Assembly (NCBI GenBank): GCA_028280195.1
Contig: JANQMH010000131.1
Span: 1 to 64,000 of the forward strand
Direction of reading: 5' to 3'
Source of the DNA: Exilibacterium sp.
GTDB taxonomy: Bacteria > Pseudomonadota > Gammaproteobacteria > Pseudomonadales > Cellvibrionaceae
Length of the DNA stretch: 64,000 bases
Shown: piece by piece, positions 1-8,370 of the stretch
Layout: each line of letters opens with the position of its first letter
Numbering within the stretch: the first letter of the stretch is position 1
The notes under the pieces: model-generated
Database searches by the model: none
The model's input: the letters and a program-made list of their open reading frames with translations, nothing else
Told to the model about the DNA's origin: nothing
Made by a program: the position numbers and the translations under genes

Positions 1-3000
1 GCGTCCGTGCGCGGCAGATGACGGCAAGCGCATCGGGCCGCTCGAGGGCGCGGGCCATGAAAAAATCGTGCAGTAATGCGGAGGAAACCTCGCCGGTCGT
101 GTCGTTGATAACTGCCCGTTCGGCGAGTTGTTCAGTCAACAGGGGTTGGTGGAAGGAGGTTCGTTGCCAGGCGGCCTTATCGGTGGCAAGCAGATCCAGC
201 ATGCGGCAGTAGGCGCCGAACATATCGTCAAGCAGCCCCGCCGGAAAAAGTTCCTCGATGCAGTCCCAGTTGAGAATAAGCTCGCCCTTGTTTTCGAATA
301 TCTGGTAATCCAACCATACCTGGGGGGTCTGGCTGACGGTGTAGGCTATCTCGCCGAACTGGCTGACCGATGACATATCGGACCCGAGAGCGCCCAAACC
401 CAGGGTGCTGCTGAACACCACCGGCATGGCGGCGCGTTGGTTGCTACCCTGCCGCCGTGCCAGTTCCCGCAGTACCCGGATGCCGTGGATGGCATTGTGA
501 TCCAGATCTTCCAACAGCTGCTGTTGAATCCGGTGCGCCCGCTGAACGAATGGCTCGGGCACCGAGTTGTCGACTTCCAAAAGCAGCAAGGAAGTAAAAT
601 CCCCCACAACCTCGTTTATCTGCCGGTGCAATGGCAGCCGGGTGAAGAGCGTGATATTGATAACAAAATGGGGGCTCTTGCTCCAAATGGCCAGAACCTC
701 CGCGAACGCGGCCAGCAACAGGGCCGATGGCGTCAGATTGGCCTTCGCTGCCCGATCCTGGAGGCGGCGCCAAGCGTCGGCGGGCAGCGTCAGCCCGCGA
801 TGGGTGAACTGGTGGCGCTGCAGCGCCTCAGGCATGACCGCAAAGGGCAGATCCGGTGTCGGCGGCAGTCCGTCAAGACGCGCGAACCAATACTCGCGCG
901 CTCGACGGTAATGGGCGGTTTCCCGGAATGCCTCCTCGGCCAGCACGTAATCTCGGAAGGTGATTTCCAGGGGAGAAAGTTTTTGCGGGTCATGGATGAT
1001 GTCGTGAAGCTCCCTGAAGATCAGGAACATGCTCCAGGCGTCCATGATCAGCAGATCCAGCCCCACGTGGAGCCGGGTGCGGCGCTCTGCGAGCCGGGTC
1101 GCCTGGATCTCGAAGATGGGCCAGGTGTAGGGGTCCAGTATCTGATGGGACATCCTGTCCCGGATCTCCATCAGTTTGGCCTCTACGATCTGTTCGGGCT
1201 GATTGATGAGATCAGTTACCCGGATAACGTAAGGCGAAACCTCTTCCAGGACCTGTTGCCGTCCGTCGGGCAGCATAACGGCCCGCAGCATGTCCTGGCG
1301 CTCGATAAGACGCTGCCAGCCCGCGTTGAAACGGGCCAGCCCGGCGTCGTCATAGTCGCAATCGATCTCCGTGTACCAATGGGTCGCGACGTTGCCGAGG
1401 AAAGTGTCGCCGCGGCCAAAGAGATAGGCGAGTTGGATGTCGGTGAGTGGGAAGGGTTGCGAGCGTTCTTGCGGGCGCGGAACGAGTTGCGGCAGCGCCT
1501 CACCATGGGATTCGAAGGAACCCGCCATCTTTTTCCCGGCGGCGTCCGGCTGTAATACCCGGTCGATGATATGGTCCGTCAGCGCATCCAGTGTGGCATG
1601 TTTGAACAGCGCCGCCGATGACACCGGGCGCCCCAATCCGATTTGCAAACGGTTCCTGAGCGCCACGGCGGCCAGGGAGTCCATCCCCAGATCGAAAAAG
1701 CTGGTCTGCGGGGATAAGGGTTTGGATGCATCGAGACCGAAGGCGATGGCCGCCTGCGCCCGAAGGTAGGCGATAAGCCTCTCCCGCTTTTCTTGCGCGG
1801 AACCCGATTTTTCCAACTCGCCCACAAACGCGCCGGATTGCCCCCGATCCATTCGGCGCAACTCGTCCATGCGGCGCAAATCGGAACGCTGGATCTTGCC
1901 GACCGTGGTCTTCGGCACCTCGTCGATAAATTCGATCCAACAGGCGTGGTGGTGCGCCGAGTTCTCCCTGACGAAATCCTGTAATTCGAGGGCAAGCTCG
2001 GAGGACGGCGAATACCCTCCCCTCAGCGAAACGTAGGCAACGGGCATAATGATGCCCTCGTCGGCGGCACCGACCACCCCGGTTTCCAGGACCGACGGGT
2101 GTTCCTGCAGAACCGATTCGATATCGTTTGGAGAGACCCATTGACCCCCTATCTTCATCAGGTCGTCTTCGCGGCCGACGTAATAGTAAAACCCCTCTTC
2201 GTCCACCCAGAATTTGTCGCGGGTATTGCACCACTCCCCCAGGAGGGTTGCCCGGGTCTTCTCGGGGTTGTTCCAATATCCCAGGGTAATGCTGTCTCCC
2301 CGGATAAGGAGGGTGCCCCGTTCCCCCGCCGGGAGTTCGCTGCCATCACCGTCTACGATCTTTGCCTCGTATCCCGGCACGATTTGTCCTGTGCTGCCGG
2401 CCCTGGCACTGCCCGCCCGATTGGCGATAAAGATATGCAAAGCCTCGGTGGACCCGATGGCCTCCAGGAGCTCGAGCCCAAAGCGATCACGCCATTGTTC
2501 GAACAGGGGCTTGGGCAGGGGTTCGGCTGCGGATATGCATGCGCGAATGCGGCCAAAACTCTCCCACCCCTCACGCTCGGCGGCTTGCAGCAACATCATG
2601 TAGTTGGTGGGGACACTGTAGAAAATCGTCGGACGATACCGCTCGATGATGTGAAATACCGCCTCGGGTGTAGGTGTGCCCGGCAGGAGTACGCCAGTCC
2701 CGCCCGTCCAGAGCGGGAAATAGAGGCTGTTGCCGAGTCCATAGGCAAAGAAGAGCTTCGGCACGGAGAAAGAAATGTCCGCCGCATCGAGACCGAGGGT
2801 CTGTTTTGCATACCGCTCGGCTGTCACGATCATATCCTGGTGCCGGTGCACGATCCCCTTGGGGAGCCCCGTAGTTCCCGAACTGTAGAGCCACAGGGCA
2901 ACGTCGTGACAGCCGGTATCGGCTGCGTCGAGCAAGGGCGATGCGTTTTCGATCAGTTCCTCCAGACGGGGAAGATCTCCCGCCTCGCCGCCACAGACGA

Positions 3001-3409
3001 TGATATATTCGAGGTATTTCAGCTTGCCGCGGATGGGTAAAACGGCCTCCAGCAGGGAGGAATGGATCACCAGCACCCGGGCGCGGCTGTCGTCGAGGAG
3101 ATGCTCGTATTGCGCGCAACCGAGCAGGGTATTGAGTGGCACGGCCACTGCCCCTATTTTGATAGTTGCAAAAAACGCAAACGCAAATTCTGGAACGTCG
3201 GGCAAAAGAATTGCGACGCGTTCTTCAATGCGGACGTCCAGCCCCCGCAGGACATTGCCGAAGCGGTTGACGTTTTCATGAAGGTCGCCATAGCTGATGA
3301 CACGCTCGTCACAGAGGATGGCGGGCCGGTTACTGCGTCCCTCATCCATGTGTCTGTCGACGAAAACGGTTGCGGCGTTGAGCTTTTCCGGAATATTCAG
3401 TTCAGACAT
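1..3409 (-). CDS. Aryl-acid AMP ligase-carrier-heterocyclization NRPS, 3' part outside window
   Basis: The frame is open from the ATG at 3409 to the left edge, about 1136 residues. Domains in order: an adenylating domain (1-540) with core YSSGTTGLPKG at 175 and the late motif KIGGQWVSPNDIE; a carrier domain with FDLGMDSLAA whose phosphopantetheine serine is S578; a condensation-type domain (about 610-1080) carrying DLLIMDAWS at 785-793, which fits the DxxxxDxxS signature of heterocyclization (Cy) domains; then the first residues of a second adenylation domain. The first domain reads most like benzoate-CoA ligases, not the DhbE/YbtE type. With the salicylate synthase upstream, the likely product is a salicylate-capped thiazoline or oxazoline siderophore, as in pyochelin or yersiniabactin. 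Substrates of both adenylation domains are inferred. Confidence 0.88.
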   Translation of the reverse strand, partial: MSELNIPEKLNAATVFVDRHMDEGRSNRPAILCDERVISYGDLHENVNRFGNVLRGLDVRIEERVAILLPDVPEFAFAFFATIKIGAVAVPLNTLLGCAQYEHLLDDSRARVLVIHSSLLEAVLPIRGKLKYLEYIIVCGGEAGDLPRLEELIENASPLLDAADTGCHDVALWLYSSGTTGLPKGIVHRHQDMIVTAERYAKQTLGLDAADISFSVPKLFFAYGLGNSLYFPLWTGGTGVLLPGTPTPEAVFHIIERYRPTIFYSVPTNYMMLLQAAEREGWESFGRIRACISAAEPLPKPLFEQWRDRFGLELLEAIGSTEALHIFIANRAGSARAGSTGQIVPGYEAKIVDGDGSELPAGERGTLLIRGDSITLGYWNNPEKTRATLLGEWCNTRDKFWVDEEGFYYYVGREDDLMKIGGQWVSPNDIESVLQEHPSVLETGVVGAADEGIIMPVAYVSLRGGYSPSSELALELQDFVRENSAHHHACWIEFIDEVPKTTVGKIQRSDLRRMDELRRMDRGQSGAFVGELEKSGSAQEKRERLIAYLRAQAAIAFGLDASKPLSPQTSFFDLGMDSLAAVALRNRLQIGLGRPVSSAALFKHATLDALTDHIIDRVLQPDAAGKKMAGSFESHGEALPQLVPRPQERSQPFPLTDIQLAYLFGRGDTFLGNVATHWYTEIDCDYDDAGLARFNAGWQRLIERQDMLRAVMLPDGRQQVLEEVSPYVIRVTDLINQPEQIVEAKLMEIRDRMSHQILDPYTWPIFEIQATRLAERRTRLHVGLDLLIMDAWSMFLIFRELHDIIHDPQKLSPLEITFRDYVLAEEAFRETAHYRRAREYWFARLDGLPPTPDLPFAVMPEALQRHQFTHRGLTLPADAWRRLQDRAAKANLTPSALLLAAFAEVLAIWSKSPHFVINITLFTRLPLHRQINEVVGDFTSLLLLEVDNSVPEPFVQRAHRIQQQLLEDLDHNAIHGIRVLRELARRQGSNQRAAMPVVFSSTLGLGALGSDMSSVSQFGEIAYTVSQTPQVWLDYQIFENKGELILNWDCIEELFPAGLLDDMFGAYCRMLDLLATDKAAWQRTSFHQPLLTEQLAERAVINDTTGEVSSALLHDFFMARALERPDALAVICRART

Positions 3410-3535
3410 CGAGATCCTCTCTCAAACATAGCTAAAGGATGCAGGTCGACCACCCTCAAAACCAAGCGGGCGCAGCTACAGTTTTCTCTCCACTACCATC
3501 TTATTGTAGGGATGGATTGTGGCCATAGGCCGCGT

Positions 3536-3591
3536 TAGTTTTCGCAGACTAATTTTCGCAAGCTAGTTTTCGCAGACTAGTTTTCGCAGAC
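3536..3591. repeat. Four tandem 14-bp units over the 3' end of the salicylate synthase gene
   Basis: Four consecutive units of TAGTTTTCGCAGAC (three exact, the second-from-left diverged) run from 3536 to 3591. The salicylate synthase stop codon (TAG, 3577-3579 on the minus strand) lies at a unit junction, and the last codons of the gene fall in the rightmost unit, so copy-number change could alter the extreme C-terminus. The rest of the spacer to the NRPS start (3410-3535) shows nothing else clear. Confidence 0.9.
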
Positions 3592-4968
3592 AACGTAGGG
3601 TGCGATACCTGCGAACTTTTCGATGGTTTCGGTGAATTCTCGCTCCGGATTGGATAACCCGATCAGACCGCATCCCGCCTGTATCCATGCTTTGCCCGGT
3701 TCCTGAAACGCGGATCGCAATACCAGGCACGCCTCGAATTCCTTTTCGCCCACCATCAGTATCGCGCCGGAATACAGCCCCCTGGATTCCTCTTCCATCC
3801 GCAAAATGGCTTCGATCGATGTGGTCTTTGGAATACCGGAAGCGGTGATGGGTGGAAACAGCACATCGAAGGCATCCCAGGCGTCCTTGTTATCCTTCAG
3901 GGTGCCGGTTACCTCGGAAGCAATATGCTGTACGCTGCCGCGCTCGAGCGTGGACATGAATTCATCCACCTTGACACTCTGGGAGAACGCCTCCATTTCC
4001 CTGAACGCTTCACGCACCGAAATCGCATGTTCGACAATCTCCTTGGGGTCGGACTGCAAGTCTTTGCGCAGGTCCGCCGTATCGGCATCCGACGTCTGCA
4101 ATGCCCGCGTACCGGCCACTGGCTCGGTGGATACGGTTCGTCCTTTTACAGCCACTACCAACTCCGGACTGAAACCCAATACTTCATGCTCCATGAACTT
4201 GACCAGATAGGAACGAGAGGGTGTGTGCTTTGGCCTGGCCTGCAGATAGGTCCCCAGCATATCCATGTGCCCGGGCACGTTTACTCGCCGGGAAAAGGTC
4301 ACTTTTTGACACCGACCCGACCGAATCTCATCGAGCACCTCTGCCGCGGCCCGCAGGTAGTCATCTCTCCCGCTTTCAGTATCGATGGGAGACACTTTAT
4401 AGTCGGAACGAGGCCGCATCTCGCCGGTCAATAATGCCTGTATTTCTGTTAACGTCTCTATGTCCCTCGTACGAATGGTAACGCTCTGATGCCTGACCGT
4501 AATTTCGGTACGTGGCACCATTAGGCTCAACAAAGGCCATTTTTCCTCCGACGAAGCCGCCGCGCGCTTTACTCCTCGAACATGGGCGGCATATTCGAAC
4601 GCGGCTTGACCATACATATTCCAACCCCCTCCTCCTTCGCTTTGGAAAAAGCGGCGGGCAATATCCGACATTCTACCTTGCAGGGTTCCTGTTACCGGCG
4701 GGCGGTTAAAATGGGTGAATGTCATTGTTGTCGGCGTCAGCACAAGCGCCGCCTGAATGCCCAGCGCGATATGCCAGCAGGCATCCGCCGGCTTTTCATA
4801 AACGTAATAGTCTTCTTCCGAATAGGCGCCGATCAGTGTTTCAATCAAAGCGAGAGGATCGGTTTGTCGCAATACCAGCGTAAGCTCGAACACCGGGCAC
4901 TTCGTGTCGCTCGGCACCACATCATCGTACGATTTGTTCACGGTATCACCTTGTTCCGGGTTATTCAC
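3577..4968 (-). CDS. Salicylate synthase (MbtI/Irp9/YbtS family)
   Basis: A 463-residue chorismate-utilising enzyme. It should convert chorismate through isochorismate to salicylate plus pyruvate in the cytosol, supplying the aryl cap of the adjacent NRPS. Family signatures are GFSPELVV, EPVAGTRALQ, a PKEIVEHAISV segment and a C-terminal AGCGLIGLSNPEREF. K222 (in QKVTFSRR) and E269 (in GFSPEL) are 47 residues apart, the spacing of the MbtI general base K205 and general acid E252. Two GTG starts are possible: 4968, and 4941 in frame. Each is preceded by a near-identical AGGTGATAC stretch because the start region is duplicated. The gene is 167 bp upstream of the NRPS in the same direction, probably one transcript. 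Confidence 0.9.
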   Translation of the reverse strand: MNNPEQGDTVNKSYDDVVPSDTKCPVFELTLVLRQTDPLALIETLIGAYSEEDYYVYEKPADACWHIALGIQAALVLTPTTMTFTHFNRPPVTGTLQGRMSDIARRFFQSEGGGGWNMYGQAAFEYAAHVRGVKRAAASSEEKWPLLSLMVPRTEITVRHQSVTIRTRDIETLTEIQALLTGEMRPRSDYKVSPIDTESGRDDYLRAAAEVLDEIRSGRCQKVTFSRRVNVPGHMDMLGTYLQARPKHTPSRSYLVKFMEHEVLGFSPELVVAVKGRTVSTEPVAGTRALQTSDADTADLRKDLQSDPKEIVEHAISVREAFREMEAFSQSVKVDEFMSTLERGSVQHIASEVTGTLKDNKDAWDAFDVLFPPITASGIPKTTSIEAILRMEEESRGLYSGAILMVGEKEFEACLVLRSAFQEPGKAWIQAGCGLIGLSNPEREFTETIEKFAGIAPYVVCEN

Positions 4969-5872
4969 AGTATCACCTCACTTGAGTTTCTCTCGGCATC
5001 CCCTGCACGCCATGCACAGCGCCTCCAACTTTGAAATTGAGTGGCAATAGAGTCCGAGCCTGTCGATCCACTTGCCCGTTGGCAAGATTGGACTTCTCGG
5101 CCTCGTCGCCTTTAAAAACGGTATAAGCAACCTTTATTCGGTTGCACCTGATTCCGGTAGCCAGCGGCTCAACCAATGTGTTACCTGTTTGAGATCTTCG
5201 CTTGTTGATTAACCACTCAAAGCTCAAAGCGGTTTTCAGGGTCTGAAGCGACAAACTTCCGGGATTGCCGACGGTCACAGGCAGTCACGGAAATCAATGG
5301 CGTCGGCAAAAGAAAGGCAAATCAATTACTTGCTCTCCAATGGCTGCAATAACTCCAGTAGATTAGAATCCAAAGCAACATACCGTAAAGCTATATATAA
5401 TGAATATACTGTTGATAATGCTAATTATTCTTATTATGATTAGCAAAGCTATCATGGGTGAGACCAGCGCCACGACCAAGGCCCGCGAGATTCAAGCACC
5501 GCTTCCGCATCCTGCCGAAACAAATTAAAAAAAACAGGTCAGCTGGTTTTCTTACATGTCTAGTGTGGCCCGAGAACTGTTGGACAGCGATTATTCGGTC
5601 TCGAATATCCCGCTGAACGACAGGGTGAAAATACTAACCGCGTCTTGCGCCCGCTAGACGCTGACTTGCAGCAGATGGAGAAATGGAAGTTTGTGAGCAG
5701 TCGAGATTTTGAAATAAATAAAGGAGTTTGAGGGTGACCATTTTCTTGTTCATGACTTGGGAGAAAAACACTATGAAGAAGTAGCTGAGATGGCGTTCAA
5801 AGCTGGAATAAATGGGAGTAATGCCTAAAAGAAATTCTCGTCTGTCAATGGAAAGTAAAAGAGAGTAAACCT
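4969..5872. other. Non-coding stretch between the siderophore locus and the PAP2 gene
   Basis: 904 bp, AT-rich in the middle, between divergent genes. It holds a Fur-like site near 5414. Short open frames here (for example a 101-codon minus frame at 4973-5278 and a 42-codon plus frame at 5400-5528 with a hydrophobic start) resemble nothing I recognise. The 5550-5850 part reads like decayed coding sequence with scattered stops. Confidence 0.6.
5414..5432. promoter_or_regulatory. Candidate Fur box
   Basis: GATAATGCTAATTATTCTT matches 15 of 19 positions of the classical Fur consensus GATAATGATAATCATTATC, and the AT-rich pattern continues to about 5442, as in overlapping Fur sites. It lies 446 bp upstream of the salicylate synthase start and 441 bp upstream of the PAP2-fold gene. 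Iron control of the siderophore genes is expected for the pathway, but the long distance to either start lowers confidence. Confidence 0.45.
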
Positions 5873-7387
5873 ATGATTTTTAAAATACGCAAAGTTCAAA
5901 TGGTCTACCGAATAGGGTTGTTGATAAGCGGCTTGCTTTTTTTTGTGCACAGCCATGCTCAAGTCAACGAGGACTTTGATTTCGATACTGACAATGCCGC
6001 ACTGGATATCATTGGTTTCGGCAGCCTACCGGCACTCAGTGAGCGTGCGTCGACAAACTTTGGCGATGCCACACTGGTTTTTCGTTATGCTATCTTGCTC
6101 ACAAACGCCTGGTATGACGCGACCGCAGCCTATCACCCGACAGCGGTAGGTGTGTATTCGCATCTGGGTCGCCGACCGGCGCATGAGGCGACAAACAGGA
6201 ATATTAATATTGCTGTGATGTACGCCTCTCTTCGGGTGCTTAACAGCTTCCTGCCGACCTATAAGCAGACCTGGCGCGAGTTGTTCATTGATGTTGGTCT
6301 GGACCCGGATGACAATAGCACCGATCTCACCACGCCGATTGGTCTTGGTAACGTCGCCGGCAATGCCGTCGTTGCCGGCCGAATCAACGATGGCCTGAAC
6401 GAATTGGGCAATGAGGGACGTGAATTCAATCCGCTGCCTTATTCGGATTATACCGGGTACAAGCCGGTTAACACTGCCTACAAATTGCGCAACCCTTCCC
6501 GCTGGCAGCCGGATCTCCAGCGTCAAGGTCTGGGCTTGTATAAGATCCAACAGTTTGTCACGCCGCAATTTGCACTGGTTGAACCCTACTCATACGATGA
6601 TCCCCGGCAGTTCTATATGCCGCCACCACGCAACAGTAAATTCCGTAATCGTCGCGCATATCGACAGCAGGCAGATGAAGTATTGCTTGCATCGGCAAAC
6701 CTGACAGATGCGCAGAAAGTCAAAGCCGAGTTGTTCGATGATAAATTCCGATCATTGTCGTTTTCCGTTTCTACCAATACAGACGTCAGGAATTTATCCT
6801 TACTGGAATTTATTCAGTTTGATTTCCTGGTCAATATAGCAACATTCGATAGCGGTATTTTTGTCTGGCAGGAAAAATACAGATACGATGCTGTCAGGCC
6901 ATTTAGCGCGATCCATAAATTGTATAGAAATCGATTGGTGGAAGCATGGGGCGGCCCTGGAAAAGGGACGGTTCATTTGCCGGGCAATGAGTGGGAGAGC
7001 TACCTTGAAGAGGCTGACCATCCGGAATATCCGTCTGCTACCACCTGTTTTTGCTATGCTCATGCTCAGGCGGCGCGACAATTTTTCGGTGATGACGACA
7101 TGGTTTATGCGCTTACCATAGGTGCTGGCAGATCGCGTATAGAACCGGGTATCACACCTGCTGAAGATACACTGATATCCTATAGTACCTGGACTGACTT
7201 TGCCGAAGAGTGCGGGCAAAGCCGGGTTTGGGCCGGTGTGCATTTTCAGGCGGCGGTCGATGAAAGTGCCGCGGTGTGTCCGGTGTTTGGCGATCTCGCT
7301 TATGAGTACATGAGTTCGCTGGTTGACGGTAGTGCCGCACTGAGGCCACCGAGCAAAGGCAGGCCCGTCAATACGCTACCGAGATAA
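5873..7387 (+). CDS. Secreted vanadium-haloperoxidase/PAP2-fold protein
   Basis: 504 residues with an N-terminal signal peptide (hydrophobic core about 13-25, AxA-like cleavage before VNED). Vanadium chloroperoxidase family motifs are visible: K335 and R342 in KYRYDAVRP, S388 in YPSATT, and R451 with H457 in SRVWAGVH. The K-R spacing of 7 and R-H spacing of 6 are those of fungal vanadium chloroperoxidase (K353/R360, R490/H496). The acid-base histidine that follows the PSG motif is replaced by T390, so vanadate or phosphate could still bind but haloperoxidase activity is doubtful. A periplasmic phosphatase or haloperoxidase-like role is possible. It stands alone, transcribed away from the siderophore genes, and its relation to them is unknown. 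Confidence 0.82.
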   Translation: MIFKIRKVQMVYRIGLLISGLLFFVHSHAQVNEDFDFDTDNAALDIIGFGSLPALSERASTNFGDATLVFRYAILLTNAWYDATAAYHPTAVGVYSHLGRRPAHEATNRNINIAVMYASLRVLNSFLPTYKQTWRELFIDVGLDPDDNSTDLTTPIGLGNVAGNAVVAGRINDGLNELGNEGREFNPLPYSDYTGYKPVNTAYKLRNPSRWQPDLQRQGLGLYKIQQFVTPQFALVEPYSYDDPRQFYMPPPRNSKFRNRRAYRQQADEVLLASANLTDAQKVKAELFDDKFRSLSFSVSTNTDVRNLSLLEFIQFDFLVNIATFDSGIFVWQEKYRYDAVRPFSAIHKLYRNRLVEAWGGPGKGTVHLPGNEWESYLEEADHPEYPSATTCFCYAHAQAARQFFGDDDMVYALTIGAGRSRIEPGITPAEDTLISYSTWTDFAEECGQSRVWAGVHFQAAVDESAAVCPVFGDLAYEYMSSLVDGSAALRPPSKGRPVNTLPR

Positions 7388-7394
7388 CTTTTCC

Positions 7395-7443
7395 AAAGTG
7401 GGTTATTATTTGCAATAGTAAAGTGGGTTATTATTTACAATAG
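7395..7443. repeat. 24-bp direct repeat, two copies
   Basis: Two copies (7395-7418 and 7420-7443) that differ at one base, starting 8 bp after the stop codon of the PAP2-fold gene. Function unknown. Confidence 0.85.
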
Positions 7444-7490
7444 TTCAGGCTACTACAAAAACTATTCGCATTACGCGGTAATACCATTTT

Positions 7491-7518
7491 CGCAATCTGC
7501 GCCGCCGCGCAGATTGCG
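7491..7518. terminator. Strong 12-bp hairpin, possible terminator
   Basis: CGCAATCTGCGC and its perfect reverse complement are separated by CGCC. No U-run follows on the plus strand (GGCCGCAAAACC); on the minus strand the following bases are AAAATGG. It lies between convergent genes (PAP2-fold protein and the integrase remnant), so a transcription-end role is plausible but it could equally be a mobile repeat. Confidence 0.5.
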
Positions 7519-7558
7519 GCCGCAAAACCATGTGATTTTTGCTGAAGCCACTTTCTAC

Positions 7559-8074
7559 TCATTGACCGCCATGCAGACCGATTCGAATAGTTGGCCGCAG
7601 GTCATTGGGAGTCCAGTGTTCAATCTCTGACACGGACCCCGGCAGCCAACCAAGAAATTTGACGATTTCCATATCCGACAATGCGCGCTTCCCTCTCTCA
7701 CAACTTCGTTTTACCTCTGCCTGCTTTAGGCCGGCTTTGGCTAAAATAGCAGGATTCACAAAGTGGTCATCGAATTTACCCAAACCAATGGCAAATTCCT
7801 AAGACGCTGACAGCTCACGTAACACACTGCCAGCCTGTACATTCGCTCCCCTGTCAACAATTTCCATGATGAGTGCAACGATATCTTTTCGAGTCACCTC
7901 ACTGGCAATGTTATCTCCCAGTACCCGTACAGCATCGACTCCCAGAGTACGCCGACATTCCTTTTGCCCATCCCTTTGCTCGGTCATAACTGCTCCGATT
8001 TTCGCGCATACTCTGCCGTTGATCACAGAGATGCAACAGGTAGCATCTAAAGGTGTAACATTCTCAAATACCAC
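7559..8074 (-). pseudogene. Tyrosine integrase remnant with stop codon and internal deletion
   Basis: Two open segments in one frame are separated by an amber codon at 7799-7801. The first holds a core-binding domain of phage-type integrases (EVTRKDIVALIMEIVDRGA). The second continues it (EFAIGLGKFDDHFVNPAIL) to LSDMEIVKFLGWLPGSV and then jumps to TPNDLRPTIRIGL, which corresponds to the catalytic box TPHDLRRTxRTGL. The segment between, with the first catalytic arginine, is deleted, and the box has H to N and R to P changes. The tyrosine region is absent. It is non-functional and marks the edge of a former mobile island. Confidence 0.82.
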
Positions 8075-8243
8075 TTGATCGTATCGAAAATACTACGCTT
8101 AATGTTACACTTTTTTCTGCAAAAACATGAAATCTGATTAAAATTCACACGATAACAAAATAGTTGAGAATTAATATTTTTATTTAAAAGCAATCACTTA
8201 AGTAGATAAATGACTGAAAAAACAACGACAAAGAAACACGAAC

Positions 8244-8266
8244 ACACCCCTATGATGCAGGGGTGT
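8244..8266. terminator. Candidate terminator between the integrase remnant and fic
   Basis: An 8-bp stem (ACACCCCT/AGGGGTGT) with a 7-nt loop is followed on the plus strand by TTAATTTCTTATTTTT. It lies about 105 bp downstream of the minus-strand fic stop. The rest of 8075-8370 is AT-rich and shows no gene. Confidence 0.5.
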
Positions 8267-8370
8267 TAATTTCTTATTTTTCAATCACTTGCAATAAATA
8301 ACAACCAAAACCTATATTAAAATCTACAGTTTTAATAGTCAGTTGGAATTAGCCCAAATACGACTTATTC

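Noticed and set aside
437-3538. Plus-strand frames at 437-1555 and 2099-3040 over the NRPS gene
   Set aside because: The minus-strand frame is open throughout and has clear ligase, carrier and Cy motifs; the plus frames have none.
4973-5278. 101-codon minus-strand frame just upstream of salicylate synthase
   Set aside because: No resemblance to a known protein, no good ribosome site, and composition like non-coding sequence. It cannot be excluded, but is not supported.
5400-5528. 42-codon frame beginning with a hydrophobic stretch
   Set aside because: Its first codons coincide with the Fur-like site and the hydrophobic run comes from AT-rich repeats; no ribosome site seen.
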